Part shown: piece after piece, positions 55,236 to 64,000 of the stretch
How positions within the stretch are numbered: position 1 is the stretch's first letter
Layout: each line of letters begins with the position of its first letter
From: Sweltsa coloradensis
Lineage: Eukaryota > Arthropoda > Insecta > Plecoptera > Chloroperlidae
Direction of reading: 5' to 3'
NCBI GenBank assembly: GCA_024449915.1
Contig: JAMZAV010000008.1
Location: 1,240,001 to 1,304,000, forward strand
Length of the DNA stretch: 64,000 nucleotides
Position numbers and translations under genes: made by a program
Notes under the pieces: generated by a model
Seen by the model: the letters and a program-made list of their open reading frames with translations, nothing else
What the model was told of the DNA's origin: nothing
Database searches by the model: none

Positions 55236-55627
55236 TTAAGGGGAAGGACTAGGGCCTACCGCCAATATTAAAACCACACGAAATAACCTTATTTTAGTAA
55301 TAACTCACATAACGCTACACAAAACCGAAAAAGTGGAAAATAAGTCCTATATATGGTTTAGTTAGAACTATATCTGGCATAAAACCTTTTACAAATATTG
55401 TAACCAGTTATGATTTTAATCAAGGTTTAAATAAAATTATTGTATACCTTAATTAAAAACACTACTGATTACAACATTTCAATAATTTTTCATGCAGGGT
55501 GTAGTTCTAACGAAACTACGTAAGACCTATTAGCCCTTTTTTTCGATTTTACGTACGGTTTGAGATATATTACCAAAATAAAGTTATTTCGCGTGGTTTT
55601 AATATTGGTGGTGATCCTTGCCCTTAA
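55236..55627. mobile_element. Palindromic MITE flanked by TTAA
   Basis: TTAAGGGGAAGGACTAGG at the left mirrors AGGATCACCACCAATATT-type sequence at the right. CCAATATTAAAACCACACGA pairs with TCGCGTGGTTTTAATATTGG. The arms are each about 180 bp and TTAA stands at both ends (55236-55239, 55624-55627). A piggyBac-like mode of insertion is inferred. It is unrelated in sequence to 41896-42513. Confidence 0.75.
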
Positions 55628-57029
55628 GAGTGAACCCCATCTTTCGTCGATGACCTACGACAGCTTGCCTCTTTATTGCTGGTGTCTGGAATCGAACTGA
55701 ATTATACTCTTTGGGTTAGATGGCAAGAACTTAGACTGTCTGGCGTCGAACTAATAACCCCCGGGGTCATGTCAGCTTCACTCATCCCCACATCTCTCAT
55801 CTGCTGCATGGATGGGGGTGAATACGTATTTACAACACTGCACACTGTTTGCTGACAGATTGTCCCGGCTGTAATAGCTACCCACCCATACCGTTGAGCG
55901 GCTAATTGAAACACTTTAAGGCTTCGTGCTGTATCAAATGTAACGACTTGCAGGGATTCTCGCAAGCGGATTAGGGGTAGTCGTGCGAAGTGTAGGGTGT
56001 AGGATGTCTGGGGGTGAGGGTGGGGGCTAGCCTAGGGTGCTGGCTTCATGTCCACACACTGGTTCAGGCTTGCGGCAGGTGAGCATCTAATTGCTTCTTT
56101 GCTATCCACTTCCATTATAACATACTTGAATATTACTATTTCATCAATATTTTGTTCTTATTTATATTTATTATAATACTTATTAAGTTATTTTAGTTGT
56201 TATTATGTATGTAGTGGAGAAAAATTTAAGTAAAAGGTCTCCCATGCATAATTAAAACGTAGTAACTTTCTAAATATATTTTGGTAGTTAAAAAATTGTT
56301 TGTTAAACATTTTCAGTATGGTAGCCTACATGTATAATCGTAATTATTGAGATATTGTGCTTTCAGGACCCGTCGATGATTTCAACAACAACAGCCCAGT
56401 GATCATACAGAAGTAATCGTAATTATTATTGTCACTGATATTAATATTGTGTGTAATAATAGAAAATACATCTTATTTGCTGCTTGAGAATAAATGTACG
56501 CGTTCACTTTTGAAAATGAACCGTCGATCTTGTTGTGATTAGTACTTGCAAGCTATGCCAGTTGTCGTCGTATGCTGTTGTCAATTAGTAAATGTCCTCT
56601 CGTTGTTAGAGAATCGAGTTCTAGTTTGTTTGTATTGTTTGCTAAAATGTTTACTTTAGTTCGTAGGTTTGTTTACTTCGTGATGTAGATTAGTGGACAA
56701 AATGGTTCATTTAATTACTTTTATTCAATCGACTCATTTGTTTCCATTTCACTATTGAACGCTTTGTTTATTAGGCTCGAACTGACTTTTGTGAACTGAC
56801 TGAAGGATATTCTAAACTCCATACACAATTACGTTTTACAACTATTTGTTTCGTTAAATTTAGGAGTTGTCTGCGACATTTCTAAAGCGTTCACATCTTA
56901 CTTTAGAATCAATCAGACAGGATGATTCAAAAGTTCCCTCCTCCCTTCAGTTATGGTGTTTTGTTTTTTGACTAATCAATTTTTTTAGACAAGTCTTATT
57001 TGCATTTTAGCTTAATCAAATTATTATAA
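55628..57029. other. Unassigned stretch
   Basis: A minus-strand frame at 55702-55965 is open and protein-like (FQLAAQRYGWVAITAGT) but starts without ATG and overlaps degenerate tRNA-like words near 55686. Nothing else is supported. Confidence 0.3.
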
Positions 57030-57251
57030 GGGATCGGAGTTCCCATGTAAGCGTCACTTCTCGCACCGTCCATCTGTGCGTGTGTCACGTCTCAAGATAA
57101 AAACCGAACACGACGTCCGATTGACATGCGTTTTTTGTTAGCACTGCCCTTCAACAAGGATGATACATACGGTTTTTGGTGACCCTGGGGGTAAGAGGGG
57201 AGGGACTATCCCTCGAGAAAGTTTAAAAATTCATGACCCGGCACCTCCACC
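57030..57251 (-). repeat. Interspersed repeat, partner of 37956-38128
   Basis: The complement starts GGTGGAGGTGCCGGGTCATG and continues GGGATAGTCCCTCC, CCTTGTTGAAGGGCAGTG and ACGCATGTCAATCGGACGTC. The homology reaches the TTTATCTTGAGACGTGACA block. No coding potential. Confidence 0.6.
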
Positions 57252-59192
57252 ATTACCTTGTTTAGTGCTAAGCCTGCCCGGCGCCGCCACCATATGATCA
57301 ACACACGGCGGTGTTTTGTTTTTGTATTCTTCGACGCTCTGTACCTTCCGAGTCCTCCCGTACCCGTGCTTGTTTTAATCGATTGCCTTGTTTGTGTAGT
57401 CCTGTTTGACGCTGAAGCCGCCCGCGTGTTATATTTGATACTGTACTGGGACAAGCCGAGGTATTTCACTCTAATGTTATCTAGACTAGAACGAGCGTAG
57501 TCTACGTTTTTTTTTAAAGTAAAAAGTTCACTTCAATCTGAACCCATCGTGCATCCGCTTACCTTATACCACCAAACAACACTATTGTGTCTGCAATCCG
57601 CAGAAAATAAAGTATATGGCTCCTGCCGACTAACAGTTCTTGATGATAAGTAGACCATCCCAAATAGTCAACTTGTTTACAAATGTACCGTTATCTGTTT
57701 TCCAATGTTATGTCAACGAAACATCACCAGTAATTTTACCTTCAACAGTGGTATTCAGAAAACTTTCATTTGGCTGTATAGAAACTGGTAATATTTGGAT
57801 TCTAACTCCGAATATCGTACAATACAACTAGGAATTATTACCGTTTGTCGTAACTCCCTTGTATTGTCGCTATGAAGCAAACTCATTTCTATAGCACATT
57901 GCTATATAACTGTGAATAAGCCTCACTCTACAGCTACACAGTGTCTATTCATTATCCATCCACATTTTCCACCTGACTGTCAATTACTTGCTTCAGTCGG
58001 AGCTGAACATTTCCGCACCAGCAATTTCCCGTTTCATAAATGAAAAGATGGGGCTCGCCTCTATTTTCCTACCATTACCATGCACACTGGAGTGCTAATC
58101 TCTATGCTTACTTATGGTCGGATGAATATTTTCATTTGGTTTTAATATAATTTTAAGGATGCTATTACTTTTCACTGCAGCATATCGCATTACTCTCCAC
58201 AAAACCTTGTTTTACTGTCAAACGTGCCAGGATTTACTATACAAGCATTGCTGTTTAGCTAGAGCTCTTCACCTACTGAAGCTTGTTTTGTTGTGAAACC
58301 TGCTGGGATTTTCTATAGAACCAACTCTCTTAAACTATACCTATTCAGTTTATACTCATCTCAATTGTATTTCTATGCAGATAATTTAATTGTTTGTTCC
58401 CGTTCTCAGGGCATTGTGAATTTTCCTATGAAGCCTGTTTATCCAATTAACTTGTACCAAAGTGATTTAAGCTGATCCAAAGAATGATCAGGTCGTGCTT
58501 TATATGAGAGTTTTAATTAAAAGACCAGCTAGAATACAAATGCAAGTACTCAGTCTTTTGTTCACGAAATGCTACCATTTATCTGTATGCTACATCTGAT
58601 CACTAATGAATATACCATTGTCCAAAGACAGAATTGTTAGTTTCTTTAACTAGGACGTATAATGCTGAATACAATATTGCCATCTCTTTTCACTCAAAAT
58701 ACTTTGGTAGCCATTAACCAATAGCTAGACTTATCTGTTAAGATTACGGTGTGTTATGTTGGTGCAAACATGAATACCTACCATTACTATTTTATCAGTT
58801 CTTCTACCTACAAAAATACAACACAGTTCAATGCCTACCGACATAGCCTACATTGTAACTATTGACAATGATGCGATGTACAATTAAATGATTGTTGATA
58901 TGTAATTTTATTCGTCAAATTAAACGCATGTAGGCCATGTAATGTTTAAAAAAATAATAATAAAAAAAAATAACATAGCACATGTATTCACACGAATTAT
59001 TGAGAATGGTTCTAAAATTCAAAGCAAATTTGATTGTTTATAAAAATATGTCCTCATTGATCACCACTCTATGCTTTAAATAGCATATAGTTTTGCAACA
59101 AACAAACACACCTATGCTTGCATAAGACTTATAAGAAACACAAATATTTGAAAGAATGTAATTAATGTTCTTGTGTTGTTTGTGTGTTGCAG
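57252..59192. other. Upstream region of the PCBP exon
   Basis: 57270-57500 is CpG-richer with GGCGCCGCCACC. The rest is AT-rich. It probably contains an intron and perhaps a non-coding first exon of the PCBP gene, because the acceptor at 59192 requires an upstream exon. I could not place that exon or the promoter. Confidence 0.35.
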
Positions 59193-59342
59193 AGTGAAGA
59201 GTAATTCTACTCCCCTTTCACCTCTCCCTGTTAACCACATTTAGTTAACCCAGACAGCTGAACCATGGATTCAATCGAGAAGCCTCTGCCAAATGACGAC
59301 CCTCAAATCACCCTCACAATCCGCCTCATTATGCAAGGAAAG
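59193..59342 (+). CDS. PCBP: Poly(rC)-binding protein, first coding exon (partial gene)
   Basis: The exon follows a polypyrimidine/AG acceptor (TTTGTGTGTTGCAG) and ends at a GTAATT donor. The coding part is 59265-59342, with 59193-59264 as 5' UTR. The ATG has an excellent context (ACCATGG) and an in-frame TGA two codons upstream. It encodes 26 residues, MDSIEKPLPNDDPQITLTIR then LIMQGK, ending in phase 0. LTIRLxMxGK is the first strand of KH domain 1 in PCBP1-4 / hnRNP E proteins and Drosophila Mub. In these proteins the GxxG-containing EVGSIIGKKG helix comes next, so it should start the next exon. The family binds C-rich RNA through three KH domains and controls mRNA stability, splicing and translation, in nucleus and cytoplasm. 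The rest of the gene lies beyond 64000. The acidic, Pro-containing N-terminal extension is ordinary for invertebrate members. Confidence 0.88.
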
Positions 59343-60520
59343 GTAATTAAACTATAACATAATACGCTATGCAACTTTTAGACAAAGTCGTGTTGATTGG
59401 CAGTAGAAATTATTCGTATTTGGTTTGTACTGATACTCAAACAGTCCAAGAGTAGCTCTAAAGATTTTATCACTTTGAATCTGTACTCTCAACTATATTA
59501 GGTTCAGACTGGCATTTAATACTTAAATTATAACTGTACACAAATTATTTTTAATTTTTAGAAACACTGCATGATTTTTTTTATCGTATAAAAAGGGACA
59601 TTTGTATTGCATTACTTGTGGACAACGTTATGTATGTGCTACAGTGCCAGTTGTATTGACATATTACATCTATGGCATTGAAACATTCACTGTTAGGTAG
59701 AACCTGAGAGCACTTGTTGAAGAGTTGAGAATTGTGCTGACAAATTTCGTAATGGCGTAAGGCTGGATATTATGACAGTGTACAGACATACAGACAGACA
59801 CAGACAGACATACTTATGTTTGTTGATCTGTACATTTAAGAAAACAAAACATTAAGGCTTGCTTTTATTTATACTGCAGTGAAAACCATGCAACACATCA
59901 AATTTTATAGGGTGTGAACGAACATGCACATTCTGAATGCTAAATAATCCCGGAAATGAGTCTGAATGCTAAATAATGTTGGAAGTACCTTCTTTGTTAA
60001 AAGGGCTTGTTGTAATTGATATGTAGGCTATTTTCCAGTAGGCCTATTGCATTATAATTTTATTAATGACCTTTCTTTTTTGCAATACTTTCTTTTTGTT
60101 ATTTTTTAGTTTATCTTCGTTGTTTCCTGTTTAGGCAAGTTGTAAGTAAATACGTACACCCTTATTAAATAAGCAGACATCAATTATTGGTTTAGAGCAT
60201 TTGTATGTTTTCTGGGGTTTCTTGAGGAATTTATACATCTAGGTAGGTGATTCTAAGGTCTCCCATGTTACCGTAATGCTATTGTAATATCAGAAACTGA
60301 AATTAAGGAAAGTAATTTGGTTCAATACATGGTTCACTCTGGTTTGTTTCACATATACAAAATCTCCGAAAGATAGTTGACAAATAATACACTTATGTTG
60401 ATTAATTACTTAGTAGAATATTGTTTTCATGTGTTTAGCAAAACTATGCAAAACGTTAACTACTGGCTTCTGTTGGATAATGTTGTGTAAGTGTGCCTAC
60501 AGCTGTATGGGTGCATGGAT

Positions 60521-60556
<36 letters not shown>

Positions 60557-63500
60557 CATTTGCATGTATTGACAGCATAATATAACTCTAAATGAGTGAC
60601 TTGAAGCAATATTACTTCATTGACTAATCTGGGCCAGCATTGGGTTCAGTAAAATAAACGCTCATTCGTTTCATATTTTGTATTTCTTCTTTAATATTTT
60701 CAATTGTGAAACTTTTAGTATGTAATGGTGTGTTTTATTTCCTTCAAGATGTTGTTAGTATAGACATTAAAAAATTAAATTAATACAATCAAATCCGTTG
60801 ATTTTTTTGTTTTGCATTTAATTACTCACTATCGGCCACTGTCCAGTAAACTATAATAATGTTATAAACATGTTTTCCTTTACACTTAATGTTCATAAGC
60901 AACTCTCTTTGCCTGGCATCCCTTGCCCCCACTCTAACAGTAGCAGTATCCAGTAGCACGTGTCAAAACAAAATATTTCAGATGCCACATGGCATAATCT
61001 ATGCATATATAATATTCAAGGGTAGGCCTACTGTACTTGGCATGTTAAATATTTGTCCCTTTGATGCGACATTCTACAGCGAAGGCAATCAACAATAATC
61101 AGTTGAACTTATTGTCTGCTTAGGTCTATATATTTAAGTAGTAGAACTGATTTGGATAGAAACCAATATATAAATAGTTATCTTACAAAGGAGACACAAT
61201 GCAAGTAGGTAATTGCTGTGACATGCCTCAATGCTTGCTTGGTCTAAATATCAATAATCACATAAATATATAAATGATGTGCAGGATATTTTAAAAGTAT
61301 TTTACCAGCCAGCAATACACATGTTCTATTTGGTGGTTGTTGATCTGGTGCTAAAATCAAAGAGGTGGCTCATTCCAGTGATCTACTATTATGTGTGAAG
61401 AGCGACGGTCGAGTGGCTCCCACGCATTGCTCACTAACCCTGGAGATTTTGTTTGCTTCTTTATTTGTGTTGTTGACAATGTTCTGTTGGCACCGAATCA
61501 ATATCGAAGCTAGTTTCTCCCGGCCTTGGCTAACCGTGTTTCACACAGGCCATGCGTCTTCCATGTGTGAGTATCACTCCTAGATAAATACAGGAGCTTG
61601 CAATAGTTTTCTTATGCTGCGCTTTCTGTATGAACTCTTATTATCACTTATGAATGTAATATAATGTCCACTCTCCATACCATGTCACAAGACATGATTG
61701 TCCTCTAAATAACATTTGTTTAAGAAACACATTCTGCAGCAACATATCCTTCCTATGGATAAAGATTCTATCAGCATTGAATAAGTGCCCGTTTTATTAA
61801 TGTAATTCTTAAGGAATAAACCATACAACATTGTAATCCCTATTGCATTGTTTTACTGTATATATAAACTATTTGTTTTGAAAGAAGTTTCCTATAATGG
61901 TTTTGGTGTTTCCATCAAACTTCGAGAACAGAGAGGTATCCCTTGGATCAGTTTCCAATAGGAACCAAACTGAACCAAGTTTTCTTCTATGAGTTGCTCT
62001 ACTCCATGTTTCTCTGGAATCTGCAATCTCAAGTCGAACTTCTAATTAAGTCAATAGTTTATTAATATGAAGTATACAATAATTTAAAAAAAGTATTTAT
62101 TTTAATTACTCTACACATCACAAGACAAGTAACTGGGATTTGTAGCTAGTGCTTTGTTTTGTTTATGTGGAAGTTAGGCTAAAATGTGACACTAGTAATG
62201 GGTTTCTTGCAGCAAGGTTGGTTAAAAAGTGGACCCCAACTTATCTTTCAAAGTACAGTTTTACTGTTAAGTTATACTCTAGAAAGCCCTATGAAATGTT
62301 TTTCAACATATTTGGTGTCATGTTTATGACTTTACAAACAACCCTAGTAAAAACTGTACAATACATTCTACTACATAAAACAGAAAACAAAGAGAACAAT
62401 CGAGACTTGCTGTTTACATTGAGTTACGTGTTCCTTTTTGCTGTGGTTTATGTTCATGAATACTGTAAAATCCTTTGAAACAGATAATTTTAATGATATA
62501 CTTGACTTTAAATTTACCACTTCTTGATTCAAGTTCATTTGTTAGGTTGGTACCTATGTTGCTTTATAATATGACTCCAGCTTTTAGTTTGTTACATTTA
62601 ATTAAGATCAGTCCCAGTCCTCTCAAGCAAAGTTGTAAGGTGTAACCATTATTTTATTACTTATTTTCAATTATTTTACTGTCAGACAGAACATAACATT
62701 AAGTGTTAGGTTGGTAGAAAAGGGCAGTATGCTCCAACACAAGGTGCCTGCCAACTTTGACAAATAAACTGCAATTATAAAAATTAATTGTTACAATTCA
62801 CAAAATATTAACCATGAATTTATGATCATTACATAATGTTTTTACAACTTAGAACTTGTTACATAACTAGGTCTAAATATAAAAATGCACTGTAGGTGAT
62901 GATTGATGTGGGGCCAATTGTCATCATTACTCTAATGCTAATGTAATGTGCATCTTTGTGTATTATTTCTACACACAAAATGTTTTTATAACATTTCATA
63001 CAGACTTCCTTTGCAGACAACTTTGCTTGATTATTAAAAAGGAAATGCTTTAAAGAAATGATTCCATTTTTATTATGCATCTGAGATTCTTTGGAGACCC
63101 ACAGAAACAGAATGCAGAGTACAGACATTATGTTTTGTATTTATTTGGTTTATCCTTTTCAATAATAACAACTGATTTACAAAGTTGGACAACTCAATGA
63201 AAATAATTACTTACATGCAGACAAAACAATGAACTGTAGAACTTAGCAAAGTTTGAAATAGTAATATTGCAACAACCAATGTATACTCTTCTAAGACAAC
63301 AAATTCTTGATAAAACATTCAAATTGTATTTTTACCATATAAAGTGAAATGAATTATTAAAACGAATCAAATGTAAATTAGTATAGGCGCATGCCTACTC
63401 TTTCTAGCCTGTTTCTTACTACTCATCTAGCAAGCCTGTTGTTCTTTATGCATGCTATATTTATGTATCAGTTCTACTTTATGTCAAAGCATTGCTGTTG

Positions 63501-64000
63501 CAGACAGGATACATTTTATTTAACTTAGATAATATTCGGGTTTTATAGTGTGCACACACATTTTAAAAAAAAAGTTTTTATGTCAGTTGAAACATCTGTA
63601 TTTCGGGCGTTGAAGATTCCATCTGTATGACAATATTCCACTGTCTGACAAGGAAAATCAATTCACTGTAATTTATGATAAGACTCACCCTGTCGCATTT
63701 AGAGTAAACACATCGCTTTTAATTCTATTTTGATGACTATAATCCAATGGTTGTTTAAAGTTTCAAATGGGACACAGATTTCAGCCTTGGACACAACAAT
63801 GTCATTTGGCTTAGCAATCAACAATAGAAAATAGGAACTCTTGCAACACCTGGATATAAATATAACTGGTGAGCCCCCTCCTATCCCTGGATAACATCAG
63901 TGAATCTCCCATTAAGGGACAGGTCAGATGGAAACACCAGCAAACAAACACAGCTTGCCAACCAACTGACATTCCTGCTTCACAGAATCACAGCAAAATA
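59343..64000 (+). other. Intron of the PCBP gene (5' part)
   Basis: No sequence encoding the expected GSIIGKKG helix is visible before the window ends, so the intron exceeds 4.6 kb. A frame near 62149-62478 is open but non-ATG-started and Phe/Tyr/Leu-rich. Large first coding-region introns often hold enhancers; none is recognisable here. Confidence 0.7.
60522..60553. repeat. (CA)n microsatellite
   Basis: About 16 CA units inside the PCBP intron. Confidence 0.95.

Noticed and set aside
55702..55965. 87-residue minus frame with protein-like composition
   Set aside because: It starts on TTG, no ATG opens it, and its 3' part overlaps tRNA-like words. Kept only as a note in the regional entry.
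62149..62478. 109-residue frame in the PCBP intron
   Set aside because: It starts on a non-ATG codon, is Phe/Tyr/Leu-rich as expected of AT-rich DNA, and has no motif.

Overview
This is eukaryotic, intron-bearing, AT-rich DNA from a marine invertebrate. It has no operons and no long uninterrupted ORFs. It is crowded with short non-autonomous mobile elements, SINEs, satellites and microsatellites. The many TAGGCCTA-type words and the mix of tRNA-derived and 5S-derived SINEs fit an echinoderm or another non-vertebrate deuterostome, but this is an impression from style, not a proof.

Only one protein-coding exon is recognised with confidence. It is the first coding exon of a poly(rC)-binding protein (PCBP / hnRNP E / mub family, KH domain), on the + strand at 59193-59342. 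The gene continues past the right edge, so 59343-64000 is its first coding-region intron. Three small minus-strand ORFs (8577-8795, 25693-26030, 30292-30690) look more protein-like than their surroundings but match nothing I recognise. A fragment of hAT transposase lies inside a complete, TSD-flanked element at 33450-34631.

The rest is mostly repeats. 3013-7166 holds several copies of a Helentron/HINE-like element in opposite orientations around a head-to-head pair of tRNA-derived SINEs; related copies lie at 27630, 39462 and 54186. 16230-17129 is an inverted repeat with CTCF-like words in its arms. 19080-19300 is a 43-bp tandem repeat. 20490 and 36089 are two copies of one hAT MITE, each with a perfect 8-bp duplication. 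22857-24950 is a satellite with a period near 295 bp. 35281, 40660 and 48500 are copies of one tRNA-SINE, and the 40660 copy is interrupted by a 5S-derived SINE. 41896-42513 and 55236-55627 are long palindromic TTAA-flanked MITEs. 31437, 43811 and 46381 carry short tandem arrays.

The most unusual pattern is a word, GGTGGAGGTGCCGG. It is nearly invariant in three otherwise unlike repeat families: the 295-bp satellite, the pair at 27290/46810, and the trio at 19750/37956/57030. About 1-3000, 9600-14720, 49000-54000 and most of 58000-59190 show no gene or repeat that I can support.
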